From Loxodes magnus (taxonomy: Eukaryota; Ciliophora; Karyorelictea; Loxodida; Loxodidae): DNA of 64,000 nucleotides. The position numbers and the translations under genes are program-made. This document shows positions 49,205-61,893 of this stretch, in pieces. Where the stretch lies: the NCBI GenBank assembly GCA_946699065.1, contig CAMPDV010002172.1:1-64000 (forward strand), in the 5' to 3' direction. The notes under the pieces were generated by a model. That model made no database searches and was not told where the DNA came from. It saw nothing but the letters and a program-made list of their open reading frames with translations. Within the stretch, counting starts at the first letter, position 1; every line of letters starts with the position of its first letter.

Positions 49205-49905
49205 AGAGTTTCAGTTTTAAGGAGTATGCTTTGAGAAGTAAAAGTATTTAGAAAAGTGAAGAAGTGAAGTAAGAAAAGAAGATAGAGTTTCAGTTTTAAG
49301 GAGTATGCTTTGAGAAGTAATAAGTATTTTGATAGGTGAAGAAATACAGTAAGAAAAGAAGAAAGAATTTCAGTTTTAAGGAGTATGCTTTGAGAAGTAA
49401 TAAGTATTTAGAAAAGTGAAGAAGTAAAGTAAGAAAAGAAGATAGAGTTTCAGTTTTAAGGAGTATGCTTTGAGAAGTAAAAGTATTTAGAAAAGTGAAG
49501 AAATACAGTAAGAAAAGAAGATAGAATTTCAGTTTTAAGGAGTATGCTTTGAGAAGTAATAAGTATTTAGAAAAGTGAAGAAGTGAAGTAAGAAAAGAAG
49601 ATAGAGTTTCAGTTTTAAGGAGTATGCTTTGAGAAGTAATAAGTATTTTGATAGGTGAAGAAATACAGTAAGAAAAAAAGAAAGAATTTCAATTTTAAGG
49701 AGTATGCTTTGAGAAGTAATAAGTATTTAGAAAAGTGAAGAAGTAAAGTAAGAAAAGAAGATAGAGTTTCAGTTTTAAGGAGTATGCTTTGAGAAGTAAT
49801 AAGTATTTAGAAAAGTGAAGAAGTAAAGTAAGAAAGAAGATAGAGTTTCAGTTTTAAGGAGTATGCTTTGAGAAGTAAAAGTATTTAGAAAAGTGAAGAA
49901 ATACA
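49205..49905 (+). repeat. Distal block duplicate differing only by homopolymer length, copy B
   Basis: Partner of 47,305-47,990. Its own private change is a missing A near 49,834 (GTAAGAAAGAAG). It runs directly into the 101-bp monomer at 49,849-49,949. Confidence 0.77.
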
Positions 49906-49949
49906 GTAAGAAAAGTGAAGAAGTAAAGTAGGAAAAGAAGATTGAATTT
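49849..49949 (+). repeat. 101-bp expanded monomer
   Basis: The monomer contains GAAATACAGTAAG, then AAAAGTGAAGAAGTAAAG, so the tail of one monomer type is followed by part of a second before the next CAG. It looks like a fusion of a GAAATACAG copy and a GAAGTAAAG copy at the AAAAGTGAAG homology, 21 bp longer than normal. Confidence 0.8.
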
Positions 49950-50186
49950 CAGTTTTAGGGAGTATGCTTTGAGAAGTAATAAGTATTTAGAAAAGTGAAG
50001 AAGTAAAGTAAGAAAAGAAGATAGAATTTCAGTTTTTAGGAGTATGCTTTAAGCAGTAATAAGTATTTAGAAAAAGTGAAGAAGTGAAGTAACAAAAGAA
50101 GATAGAGTTTCTGTTTTAAGGAGTAGGCTTTGAGAAGTAATAAGTATTTAGAAAAGTGAAGAAATACAGTAAGAAAAGAAGATAGA
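49920..50186 (+). repeat. Flanking duplicate of the truncated-monomer patch, left copy
   Basis: Matches 50,911-51,175. Both carry GATTGAATTTCAG, then CTTTAAGCAGTAA, GTAACAAAAGAAG, TTTCTGTTTTAAG and the private GTAGGCTTTGAG. Differences are one T (CAGTTTTAGGG against CAGTTTAGGG), one A (TAGAAAAAGTG) and one substitution (AAGGAG against AAGAAG). Confidence 0.84.
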
Positions 50187-50350
50187 GTTTCAGTTTTAAG
50201 GAGTATGCTTTGAGAAGTAATAAGTATTTAGAAAAGTGAAGAAGTAAAGTAAGAAAAGAAGATAGAGTTTCAGTTTTAAGGAGTATGCTTTGAGAAGTAA
50301 TAAGTATTTAGAAAAGTGAAGAAGTAAAATAGGAAAAGAAGATTGAATTT

Positions 50351-50780
50351 CAGTTTTGCTTTGAGAAGTGAAGTAGGAAAATAAGATAGAATTTCAGTTT
50401 TAGAAAAGTGAAGAAATACAGTAAGAAAAGAAGAAAGAATTCAATTTTAAGGAGTATGCTTTGAGAAGTAATAAGTATTTAGAAAAGTGAAGAGTGAAGT
50501 AGGAAAAGAAGATAGAATTTCAGTTTTAAGGAGTATGCTTTGAGAAGTAATAAGTATTTAGAAAAGTGAAGAAGTGAAGTAACAAAAGAAGATAGAATTT
50601 CAGTTTTAGAAAAGTGAAGAAGTAAAGTAAGAAAAGAAGATAGAGTTTCAGTTTTAAGGAGTATGCTTTGAGAAGTAATAAGTGAAGAAATACAGTAAGA
50701 AAAGAAGAAAGAATTTCAGTTTGAGAAGTAATAAGTATTTTGATAGGTGAAGAAATACAGTAAGAAAAAAGAAAGAATTT
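50351..50780 (+). repeat. Cluster of truncated monomers
   Basis: Successive CAG-to-CAG (or CAA) lengths are 44, 47, 79, 80, 48, 68 and 64 bp, starting at 50,351, 50,395, 50,442, 50,521, 50,601, 50,649 and 50,717. The losses remove internal parts, giving joins such as CAGTTTTGCTTTGAG, CAGTTTTAGAAAAGTG (twice), GTAATAAGTGAAGAAATAC and CAGTTTGAGAAG. Most joins sit on 3-7 bases shared by both sides. It is the most disrupted stretch in the window. No foreign sequence is inserted. Confidence 0.93.
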
Positions 50781-50910
50781 CAATTTTAAGGAGTATGCTT
50801 TGAGAAGTAAAAAGTATTTAGAAAAGTGAAGAAGTACAGTAAGAAAAGAAGAAAGAATTTCAGTTTTAAGGAGTATGCTTTGAGAAGTAATAAGTATTTA
50901 GAAAAGTGAA

Positions 50911-51175
50911 GAAGTAAAGTAGGAAAAGAAGATTGAATTTCAGTTTAGGGAGTATGCTTTGAGAAGTAATAAGTATTTAGAAAAGTGAAGAAGTAAAGTA
51001 AGAAAAGAAGATAGAATTTCAGTTTTTAGGAGTATGCTTTAAGCAGTAATAAGTATTTAGAAAAGTGAAGAAGTGAAGTAACAAAAGAAGATAGAGTTTC
51101 TGTTTTAAGAAGTAGGCTTTGAGAAGTAATAAGTATTTAGAAAAGTGAAGAAATACAGTAAGAAAAGAAGATAGA
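50911..51175 (+). repeat. Flanking duplicate of the truncated-monomer patch, right copy
   Basis: Partner of 49,920-50,186, about 990 bp downstream. The cluster of deleted monomers at 50,351-50,780 lies between the two copies. Confidence 0.84.
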
Positions 51176-52856
51176 ACTTCAGTTTTAAGGAGTATGCTTT
51201 GAGAAGTAATAAGTATTTAGAAAAGTGAAGAAGTGAAGTAAGAAAAGAAGAAAGAATTTCAGTTTTAAGGAGTATGCTTTGAGAAGTAATAAGTATTTAG
51301 AAAAGTGAAGAAATACAGTAAGAAAAGAAGATAGAGTTTCAGTTTTAAGGAGTATGCTTTGAGAAGTAATAAGTATTTAGAAAAGTGAAGAAGTGAAGTA
51401 GGAAAAGAAGATAGAGTTTCAGTTTTAAGGAGTATGCTTTGAGAAGTAATAAGTATTTTGATAGGTGAAGAAGTAAAGTAAGAAAAGAAGATAGAGTTTC
51501 AGTTTTAAGGAGTATGCTTTGAGAAGTAAAAGTATTTTGATAGGTGAAGAAGTAAAGTAAGAAAAGAAGATAGAATTTCAGTTTTAAGGAGTATGCTTTG
51601 AGAAGTAATAAGTATTTAGAAAAGTGAAGAAGTGAAGTAGGAAAAGAAGATAGAGTTTCAGTTTTAAGGAGTATGCTTTGAGAAGTAAAAGTATTTAGAA
51701 AGTGAAGAAGTGAAGTAAGAAAAGAAGATAGAATTTCAGTTTTAAGGAGTATGCTTTGAGAAGTAATAAGTATTTAGAAAAGTGAAGAAGTGAAGTAGGA
51801 AAAGAAGATAGAGTTTCAGTTTTAAGGAGTATGCTTTGAGAAGTAATAAGTATTTTGATAGGTGAAGAAGTAAGAAAAGAAGATAGAGTTTCAGTTTTAA
51901 GGAGTATGCTTTGAGAAGTAATAAGTATTTTGATAGGTGAAGAAATACAGTAAGAAAAGAAGAAAGAATTTCAATTTTAAGGAGTATGCTTTGGGAAGTA
52001 ATAAGTATTTAGAAAAGTGAAGAAGTAAAGTAAGAAAAGAAGAAAAAATTTCAGTTTTAAGAAGTATGCTTTGAGAAGTAATAAGTATTTGAAAAGTGAA
52101 GAAGTAAAGTAGGAAAAGAAGATAGAGTTTCAGTTTTAAGGAGTATGCTTTGAGAAGTAATAAGTATTTAGAAAAGTGAAGAAGTAAAGTAAGAAAAGAA
52201 GAAAAAATTTCAGTTTTAAGAAGTATGCTTTGAGAAGTAATAAGTATTTTGAAAAGTGAAGAAGTAAAGTAAGAAAGAAGATAGAATTTCAGTTTTAAGA
52301 AGTATGCTTAAGCAGTAATAAGTATTTAGAAAAGTGAAGAAGTGAAGTAACAAAAGAAGATAGAGTTTCAGTTTTAAGGAGTATGCTTTGAGAAGTAATA
52401 AGTATTTTGATAGGTGAAGAAATACAGTAAGAAAAAAAGAAAGAATTTCAATTTTAAGGAGTATGCTTTGAGAAGTAATAAGTATTAGAAAAGTGAAGAA
52501 GTAAAGTAAGAAAAGAAGAAAGAATTTCAGTTTTAAGGAGTATGCTTTGAGAAGTAATAAGTATTTAGAAAAGTGAAGAAGTAAAGTAAGAAAAGAAGAT
52601 AGAGTTTCAGTTTTAAGGAGTATGCTTTGAGAAGTAAAAGTATTTAGAAAAGTGAAGAAGTAAAGTAAGAAAAGAAGAAAGAATTTCAGTTTTAAGGAGT
52701 ATGCTTTGAGAAGTAATAAGTATTTAGAAAAGTGAAGAAGTAAATTAAGAAAAGAAGATAGAGTTTCAGTTTAGGGAGTATGCTTTGGGAAGTAATAAGT
52801 ATTTAGAAAAGTGAAGAAGTAAAGTAAGAAAAGAAGAAAAAATTTCAGTTTTAAGA

Positions 52857-53908
52857 AGTATGCTTTGAGAAGTAATAAGTATTTTGAAAAGTGAAGAAGT
52901 AAAGTAGGAAAAGAAGATAGAGTTTCAGTTTTAAGGAGTATGCTTTGAGAAGTAATAAGTATTTAGAAAAGTGAAGAAGTAAAGTAAGAAAAGAAGATAG
53001 AGTTTCAGTTTTAAGGAGTATGCTTTGAGAAGTAATAAGTATTTTGATAGGTGAAGAAGTAAAGTAAGAAAAGAAGATAGAGTTTCAGTTTTAAGGAGTA
53101 TGCTTGAGAAGTAATAAGTATTTAGAAAAGTGAAGAAGTGAAGTAAGAAAAGAAGATAGAGTTTCAGTTTTAAGGAGTATGCTTTGAGAAGTAATAAGTA
53201 TTTTTGATAGGTGAAGAAATACAGTAAGAAAAAAAGAAAGAATTTCAATTTTAAGGAGTATGCTTTGAGAAGTAATAAGTATTTAGAAAAGTGAAGAAGT
53301 AAAGTAAGAAAAGAAGAAAGAATTTCAGTTTTAAGGAGTATGCTTTGAGAAGTAATAAGTATTTAGAAAAGTGAAGAAGTAAAGTAAGAAAAGAAGATAG
53401 AGTTTCAGTTTTAAGGAGTATGCTTTGAGAAGTAAAAGTATTTAGAAAAGTGAAGAAGTAAAGTAAGAAAAGAAGAAAGAATTTCAGTTTTAAGGAGTAT
53501 GCTTTGAGAAGTAATAAGTATTTAGAAAAGTGAAGAAGTAAATTAAGAAAAGAAGATAGAGTTTCAGTTTTAGGGAGTATGCTTTGAGAAAGTAATAAGT
53601 ATTTAGAAAAGTGAAGAAGTAAAGTAAGAAAAGAAGATAGAATTTCAGTTTTTAGGAGTATGCTTTAAGCAGTAATAAGTATTTAGAAAAGTGAAGAAAT
53701 ACAGTAAGAAAAGAAGATAGAACTTCAGTTTTAAGGAGTATGCTTTGAGAAGTAATAAGTATTTAGAAAAGTGAAGAAGTGAAGTAGGAAAAGAAGATAG
53801 AATTTCAGTTTTAAGGAGTATGCTTTGAGAAGTAATAAGTATTTTGAAAAGTGAAGAAGTAAAGTAAGAAAAGAAGATAGAATTTCAGTTTTAAGGAGTA
53901 TGCTTTAA
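52857..53908 (+). repeat. 13-monomer block, upstream copy
   Basis: About 1,050 bp with the same monomer order as 61,894-62,942, roughly 9,035 bp away. It includes rare copies such as GTAAATTAAG with TTTTAGGGAG and GATAGAACTTCAG. Differences I found are single bases: a missing T near 53,103 (TATGCTTGAG), an extra T near 53,203 (TATTTTTGATAG) and an extra A near 53,588 (GAGAAAGTAA). Confidence 0.86.
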
Positions 53909-55320
53909 GCAGTAATAAGTATTTAGAAAAGTGAAGAAGTGAAGTAAGAAAAGAAGAAAGAATTTCAGTTTTAAGGGAGTATGCTTTGAGAAGTAATAAG
54001 TATTTAGAAAAGTGAAGAAGTAAAGTAAGAAAAGAAGATAGAATTTCAGTTTTTAGGAGTATGCTTTGAGAAGTAATAAGTATTTTGATAGGTGAAGAAA
54101 TACAGTAAGAAAAGAAGAAAGAATTTCAGTTTTTACGGAGTATGCTTTGAGAAGTAATAAGTGTTTAGAAAAGTGAAGAAGTGAAGTAGGAAAAGAAGAT
54201 AGAGTTTCAGTTTTAAGGAGTATGCTTTAAGCAGTAATAAGTATTTAGAAAAGTGAAGAAGTGAAGTAGGAAAAGAAGATAGAGTTTCAGTTTTAAGGAG
54301 TATGCTTTGAGAAGTAATAAGTATTTAGAAAAGTGAAGAAGTGAAGTAAGAAAAGAAGATAGAATTTCAGTTTTAAGGAGTATGCTTTGAGAAGTAATAA
54401 GTATTTTGATAGGTGAAGAAATACAGTAAGAAAAGAAGAAAGAATTTCAGTTTTAAGAAGTATGCTTTGAGAAGTAATAAGTATTAGAAAAGTGAAGAAG
54501 TAAAGTAAGAAAAGAAGATAGAGTTTCAGTTTTAAGGAGTATGCTTTGAGAAGTAATAAGTATTTAGAAAAGTGAAGAAGTAAAGTAAGAAAAGAAGAAA
54601 GAATTTCAGTTTTAAGGAGTATGCTTTGAGAAGTAATAAGTATTTAGAAAAGTGAAGAAGTGAAGTAAGAAAAGAAGATAGAGTTTCAGTTTTAAGGAGT
54701 ATGCTTTGAGAAGTAATAAGTATTTTGATAGGTGAAGAAATTACAGTAAGAAAAGAAGAAAGAATTTCAATTTTAAGGAGTATGCTTTGGGAAGTAATAA
54801 GTATTTAGAAAAGTGAAGAAGTAAAGTAAGAAAAGAAGAAAAAATTTCAGTTTTAAGAAGTATGCTTTGAGAAGTAATAAGTATTTTGAAAAGTGAAGAA
54901 GTAAAGTAGGAAAAGAAGATAGAGTTTTCAGTTTTAAGGAGTATGCTTTGAGAAGTAATAAGTATTTAGAAAAGTGAAGAAGTAAAGTAAGAAAAGAAGA
55001 TAGAGTTTCAGTTTTAAGGAGTATGCTTTGAGAAGTAATAAGTATTTTGATAGGTGAAGAAGTAAAGTAAGAAAAGAAGATAGAGTTTCAGTTTTAAGGA
55101 GGTATGCTTTGAGAAGTAATAAGTATTTAGAAAAGTGAAGAAGTAAAGTAAGAAAAGAAGAAAAAATTTCAGTTTTAAGAAGTATGCTTTGAGAAGTAAT
55201 AAGTATTTTGAAAAGTGAAGAAGTAAAGTAGGAAAAGAAGATAGAGTTTCAGTTTTAAGGAGTATGCTTTGAGAAGTAATAAGTATTTAGAAAAGTGAAG
55301 AAGTAAAGTAAGAAAAGAAG

Positions 55321-55704
55321 ATAGAGTTTCAGTTTTAAGGAGTATGCTTTGAGAAGTAATAAGTATTTTGAAAAGTGAAGAAGTAAAGTAAGAAAAGAAG
55401 ATAGAGTTTCAGTTTTAAGGAGTATGCTTTGAGAAGTAATAAGTATTTTGAAAAGTGAAGAAATACAGTAAGAAAAGAAGAAAGAATTTCAGTTTTAGGG
55501 AGTATGCTTTAAGCAGTAATAAGTATTTAGAAAAGTGAAGAAGTGAAGTAAGAAAAGAAGATAGAGTTTCAGTTTTAAGGAGTATGCTTTGAGAAGTAAT
55601 AAGTATTTTGATAGGTGAAGAAATACAGTAAGAAAAGAAGAAAGAATTTCAGTTTTACGGAGTATGCTTTGAGAAGTAATAAGTGTTTAGAAAAGTGAAG
55701 AAGT
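55321..55704 (+). repeat. Three-copy block, first copy
   Basis: Shared order: GATAGAG copy, TATTTTG copy with GAAATACAG, a TTTTAGGGAG plus CTTTAAGCAGTAA copy, a TTTGATAGG copy, and a TTACGGAG copy with AAGTGTTTAG. The same run recurs at 59,157-59,540 and 63,323-63,707. This copy has four T before ACGG where the others have five. Confidence 0.85.
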
Positions 55705-58700
55705 GAAGTAGGAAAAGAAGATAGAGTTTCAGTTTTAAGGAGTATGCTTTGAGAAGTAATAAGTGTTTAGAAAAGTGAAGAAGTGAAGTAGGAAAGAAGA
55801 TAGAGTTTCAGTTTTAAGGAGTATGCTTTGAGAAGTAATAAGTGTTTAGAAAAGTGAAGAAGTGAAGTAGGAAAAGAAGATAGAGTTTCAGTTTTAAGGA
55901 GTATGCTTTGAGAAGTAAAAGTATTTAGAAAAGTGAAGAAGTGAAGTAAGAAAAGAAGATAGAGTTTCAGTTTTAAGGAGTATGCTTTGAGAAGTAATAA
56001 GTATTTTGAAAAGTGAAGAAGTAAAGTAGGAAAAGAAGATTGAATTTCAGTTTTAGGGAGTATGCTTTGAGAAGTAATAAGTATTTAGAAAAGTGAAGAA
56101 GTAAAGTAAGAAAAGAAGATAGAATTTCAGTTTTAAGGAGTATGCTTTGAGAAGTAAAAGTATTTAGAAAAGTGAAGAAGTAAAGTAAGAAAAGAAGAAA
56201 GAATTTCAGTTTTAAGGAGTATGCTTTGAGAAGTAATAAGTATTTTGAAAAGTGAAGAAGTAAAGTAGGAAAAGAAGATTGAATTTCAGTTTTAAGGAGT
56301 ATGCTTTGAGAAGTAATAAGTATTTAGAAAAGTGAAGAAGTAAAGTAAGAAAAGAAGATAGAATTTCAGTTTTAAGGAGTATGCTTTGAGAAGTAATAAG
56401 TATTTAGAAAAGTGAAGAAGTAAAGTAAGAAAAGAAGATAGAGTTTCAGTTTTAAGGAGTATGCTTTGAGAAGTAATAAGTATTTTGATAGGTGAAGAAA
56501 TACAGTAAGAAAAAAAGAAAGAATTTCAATTTTAAGGAGTATGCTTTGAGAAGTAATAAGTATTTAGAAAAGTGAAGAAGTAAAGTAAGAAAAGAAGAAA
56601 GAATTTCAGTTTTAAGGAGTATGCTTTGAGAAGTAATAAGTATTATAGAAAAGTGAAGAAGTAAAGTAAGAAAAGAAGATAGAGTTTCAGTTTTAAGGAG
56701 TATGCTTTGAGAAGTAAAAGTATTTAGAAAAGTGAAGAAGTAAAGTAAGAAAAGAAGAAAGAATTTCAGTTTTAAGGAGTATGCTTTGAGAAGTAATAAG
56801 TATTTAGAAAAGTGAAGAAGTAAAGTAAGAAAAGAAGATAGAGTTTCAGTTTTAAGGAGTATGCTTTGAGAAGTAAAAGTATTAGAAAAGTGAAGAAGTA
56901 AAGTAAGAAAAGAAGAAAGAATTTCAGTTTTAAGGAGTATGCTTTGAGAAGTAATAAGTATTTAGAAAAGTGAAGAAGTGAAGTAAGAAAAGAAGATAGA
57001 GTTTCAGTTTTTAAGGAGTATGCTTTGAGAAGTAATAAGTATTTTGATAGGTGAAGAATACAGTAAGAACAGAAGAAAGAATTTCAGTTTTTACGGAGTA
57101 TGCTTTGAGAAGTAATAAGTGTTTAGAAAAGTGAAGAAGTGAAGTAGGAAAAGAAGATAGAGTTTTAGTTTTAAGGAGTATGCTTTGAGAAGTAATAAGT
57201 GTTTAGAAAAGTGAAGAAGTGAAGTAGGAAAAGAAGATAGAGTTTAAGTTTTAATGAGTATGCTTTGAGAAGTAAAAGTATTTAGAAAAGTGAAGAAGTA
57301 AAGTAAGAAAAGAAGAAAGAATTTCAGTTTTAAGGAGTATGCTTTGAGAAGTAATAAGTATTTTGAAAAGTGAAGAAGTAAAGTAGGAAAAGAAGATTGA
57401 ATTTCAGTTTTAGGGAGTATGCTTTGAGAAGTAATAAGTATTTAGAAAAGTGAAGAAGTAAAGTAGGAAAAGAAGATAGAATTTCAGTTTTAAGGAGTAT
57501 GCTTTGAGAAGTAAAAGTATTTAGAAAAGTGAAGAAGTAAAGTAAGAAAAGAAGAAAGAATTTCAGTTTTAAGGAGTATGCTTTGAGAAGTAATAAGTAT
57601 TTTGAAAAGTGAAGAAGTAAAGTAGGAAAAGAAGATTGAATTTCAGTTTTAAGGAGTATGCTTTGAGAAGTAATAAGTATTTAGAAAAGTGAAGAAGTAA
57701 AGTAAGAAAAGAAGAAAGAATTTCAGTTTTAAGGAGTATGCTTTGAGAAGTAATAAGTGTTTAGAAAAGTGAAGAAGTAAAGTAAGAAAAGAAGATAGAA
57801 TTTCAGTTTAAGGAGTATGCTTTGAGAAGTAAAAGTATTTAGAAAAGTGAAGAAGTAAAGTAAGAAAAGAAGAAAGATTTTCAGTTTTAAGGAGTATGCT
57901 TTGAGAAGTAATAAGTATTTTGATAGGTGAAGAAATACAGTAAGAAAAGAAGAAAGAATTTCAGTTTTTACGGAGTATGCTTTGAGAAGTAATAAGTATT
58001 TTGAAAAGTGAAGAAGTAAAGTAAGAAAAGAAGATAGAATTTCAGTTTTTAGGAGTATGCTTTAAGCAGTAATAAGTATTAAGAAAAGTGAAGAAGTAAG
58101 GTAAGAAAAGAAGAAAGAATTTCAGTTTTTTACGGAGTATGCTTTGAGAAGTAATAAGTATTTAGAAAAGTGAAGAAATACAGTAAGAAAAGAAGATAGA
58201 AACTTCAGTTTTAAGGAGTATGCTTTGAGAAGTAATAAGTATTTAGAAAAGTGAAGAAGTGAAGTAGGAAAAGAAGATAGAATTTCAGTTTTAAGGAGTA
58301 TGCTTTGAGAAGTAATAAGTATTTTGAAAAGTGAAGAAGTAAAGTAAGAAAAGAAGATAGAATTTCAGTTTTAAGGAGTATGCTTTAAGCAGTAATAAGT
58401 ATTAGAAAAGTGAAGAAGTAAAGTAAGAAAAGAAGAAAGAATTTCAGTTTAAGGGAGTATGCTTTGAGAAGTAATAAGTATTAGAAAAGTGAAGAAGTAA
58501 AGTAAGAAAAGAAGATAGAGTTTCAGTTTTTAAGGAGTATGCTTTGAGAAGTAATAAGTATTTTGAAAAGTGAAGAAATACAGTAAGAAAAGAAGATAGA
58601 ATTTCAGTTTTAAGGAGTATGCTTTGAGAAGTAATAAGTATTTAGAAAAGTGAAGAAGTAAAGTAAGAAAAGAAGATAGAATTTCAGTTTTAAGGAGTAT

Positions 58701-59156
58701 GCTTTGAGAAGTAATAAGTATTTCGATAGGTGAAGAAATACAGTAAGAAAAGAAGATAGAGTTTCAGTTTTAAGGAGTATGCTTTGAGAAGTAATAAGTG
58801 TTTAGAAAAGTGAAGAAGTGAAGTAGGAAAAGAAGATAGAGTTTCAGTTTTAAGGAGTATGCTTTGAGAAGTAATAAGTGTTTAGAAAAGTGAAGAAGTG
58901 AAGTAGGAAAAGAAGATAGAGTTTCAGTTTTAAGGAGTATGCTTTGAGAAGTAATAAGTATTTAGAAAAGTGAAGAAGTGAAGTTAGAAAAGAAGATAGA
59001 GTTTCAGTTTTAAGAAGTATGCTTTGAGAAGTAATAAGTATTTTGAAAAGTGAAGAAGTAAAGTAAGAAAAGAAGATAGAATTTCAGTTTTAGGGAGTAT
59101 GCTTTGAGAAGTAATAAGTATTTTGAAAAGTGAAGAAATACAGTAAGAAAAGAAGA

Positions 59157-59540
59157 TAGAGTTTCAGTTTTAAGGAGTATGCTTTGAGAAGTAATAAGTA
59201 TTTTGAAAAGTGAAGAAGTAAAGTAAGAAAAGAAGATAGAGTTTCAGTTTTAAGGAGTATGCTTTGAGAAGTAATAAGTATTTTGAAAAGTGAAGAAATA
59301 CAGTAAGAAAAGAAGAAAGAATTTCAGTTTTAGGGAGTATGCTTTAAGCAGTAATAAGTATTTAGAAAAGTGAAGAAGTGAAGTAAGAAAAGAAGATAGA
59401 GTTTCAGTTTTAAGGAGTATGCTTTGAGAAGTAATAAGTATTTTGATAGGTGAAGAAATACAGTAAGAAAAGAAGAAAGAATTTCAGTTTTTACGGAGTA
59501 TGCTTTGAGAAGTAATAAGTGTTTAGAAAAGTGAAGAAGT
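59157..59540 (+). repeat. Three-copy block, second copy
   Basis: Second of three. It continues as GAAGTAAAGTAAG after the shared part, while the other two continue as GAAGTGAAGTAGG. Spacing is about 3.8 kb to the first copy and 4.2 kb to the third. Confidence 0.85.
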
Positions 59541-61893
59541 AAAGTAAGAAAAGAAGATAGAATTTCAGTTTTTTAGGAGTATGCTTTGAGAAGTAAAAGT
59601 ATTTAGAAAAGTGAAGAAGTGAAGTTAGAAAAGAAGATAGAGTTTCAGTTTTAAGGAGTATGCTTTAAGCAGTAATAAGTATTTAGAAAAGTGAAGAAGT
59701 AAAGTAAGAAAAGAAGATAGAGTTTCAGTTTTAAGGAGTATGCTTTGAGAAGTAATAAGTATTTAGAAAAGTGAAGAAGTAAAGTAAGAAAAGAAGAAAA
59801 AATTTCAGTTTTAAGAAGTATGCTTTGAGAAGTAATAAGTATTTTGAAAAGTGAAGAAGTAAAGTAGGAAAAGAAGATAGAGTTTCAGTTTTAAGGAGTA
59901 TGCTTTGAGAAGTAATAAGTATTTAGAAAAGTGAAGAAGTAAAGTAAGAAAAGAAGATAGAATTTCAGTTTTAAGGAGTATGCTTTGAGAAGTAAAAGTA
60001 TTTAGAAAAGTGAAGAAGTAAAGTAAGAAAAGAAGAAAGAATTTCAGTTTTAAGGAGTATGCTTTGAGAAGTAATAAGTATTTTGAAAAGTGAAGAAGTA
60101 AAGTAGGAAAAGAAGATTGAATTTCAGTTTTAAGGAGTATGCTTTGAGAAGTAATAAGTATTTAGAAAAGTGAAGAAGTAAAGTAAGAAAAGAAGATAGA
60201 GTTTCAGTTTTTAGGAGTATGCTTTGAGAAGTAATAAGTATTTAGAAAAGTGAAGAAGTAAAGTAAGAAAAGAAGAAAGAATTTCAGTTTTAAGGAGTAT
60301 GCTTTGAGAAGTAATAAGTATTTAGAAAAGTGAAGAAGTAAAGTAAGAAAAGAAGATAGAGTTTCAGTTTTAAGGAGTATGCTTTGAGAAGTATTAAGTA
60401 TTTAGAAAAGTGAAGAAATACAGTAAGAAAAGAAGATAGAGTTTCAGTTTTAAGGAGTATGCTTTGAGAAGTAATAAGTATTTTGAAAAGTGAAGAAATA
60501 CAGTAAGAAAAGAAGATAGAATTTCAGTTTTAAGGAGTATGCTTTGAGAAGTAATAAGTATTTAGAAAAGTGAAGAAGTAAAGTAAGAAAAGAAGAAAGA
60601 ATTTCAGTTTTAAGGAGTATGCTTTGAGAAGTAATAAGTGTTTAGAAAAGTGAAGAAGTAAAGTAAGAAAGAAGATAGAATTTCAGTTTAAGAGTATGCT
60701 TTGAGAAGTAAAAGTATTTAGAAAAGTGAAGAAGTAAAGTAAGAAAAGAAGAAAGAATTTCAGTTTTAAGGAGTATGCTTTGAGAAGTAATAAGTATTTT
60801 GAAAAGTGAAGAAGTAAAGTAGGAAAAGAAGATTGAGTTTCAGTTTTAAGGAGTATGCTTTGAGAAGTAATAAGTATTTAGAAAAGTGAAGAAGTAAAGT
60901 AAGAAAAGAAGATAGAGTTTCAGTTTTTAGGAGTATGCTTTGAGAAGTAATAAGTATTTAGAAAAGTGAAGAAGTAAAGTAAGAAAAGAAGAAAGAATTT
61001 CAGTTTTAAGGAGTATGCTTGAGAAGTAATAAGTATTTAGAAAAGTGAAGAAGTAAAGTAAGAAAAGAAGATAGAGTTTCAGTTTTTAGGAGTATGCTTT
61101 GAGAAGTAATAAGTATTTAGAAAAGTGAAGAAGTAAAGTAAGAAAAGAAAGAAAGAATTTCAGTTTTAAGGAGTATGCTTTGAGAAGTAATAAGTATTTT
61201 GAAAAGTGAAGAAGTAAAGTAAGAAAAGAAGATAGAATTTCAGTTTTAAGGAGTATGCTTTAAGCAGTAATAAGTATTTAGAAAAGTGAAGAAGTAAAGT
61301 AAGAAAGAAGAAAGAATTTCAGTTTTAAGGAGTATGCCTTTGAGAAGTAATAAGTATTTAGAAAAGTGAAGAAGTAAAGTAAGAAAAGAAGATAGAGTTT
61401 CAGTTTTAAGGAGTATGCTTTGAGAAGTAATAAGTATTTTGATAGGTGAAGAAATACAGTAAGAAAAGAAGATAGAATTTCAGTTTTAAGGAGTATGCTT
61501 TGAGAAGTAATAAGTATTTAGAAAAGTGAAGAAGTAAAGTAAGAAAAGAAGATAGAATTTCAGTTTTAAGGAGTATGCTTTGAGAAGTAATAAGTATTTC
61601 GATAGGTGAAGAAATACAGTAAGAAAAGAAGAAAGAATTTCAGTTTTTACGGAGTATGCTTTGAGAAGTAATAAGTGTTTAGAAAAGTGAAGAAGTGAAG
61701 TAGGAAAAGAAGATAGAGTTTCAGTTTTAAGGAGTATTGCTTTGAGAAGTAATAAGTGTTTAGAAAAGTGAAGAAGTGAAGTAGGAAAAGAAGATAGAGT
61801 TTCAGTTTTAAGGAGTATGCTTTGAGAAGTAAAAGTATTTAGAAAAGTGAAGAAGTGAAGTAAGAAAAGAAGATAGAATTTCAGTTTTAAGGA

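Noticed and set aside
50526-50783. Minus-strand open frame of 85 codons
   Set aside because: Lies almost wholly inside the truncated-monomer patch, starts at TTG, and is near the length expected from the stop spacing alone.
52931-53248. Minus-strand open frame of 105 codons
   Set aside because: Same satellite-derived peptide pattern and TTG start. The copy of this block at 62 kb lacks the same one-base indels (for example at 53,103 and 53,203), so the frame is not preserved there.
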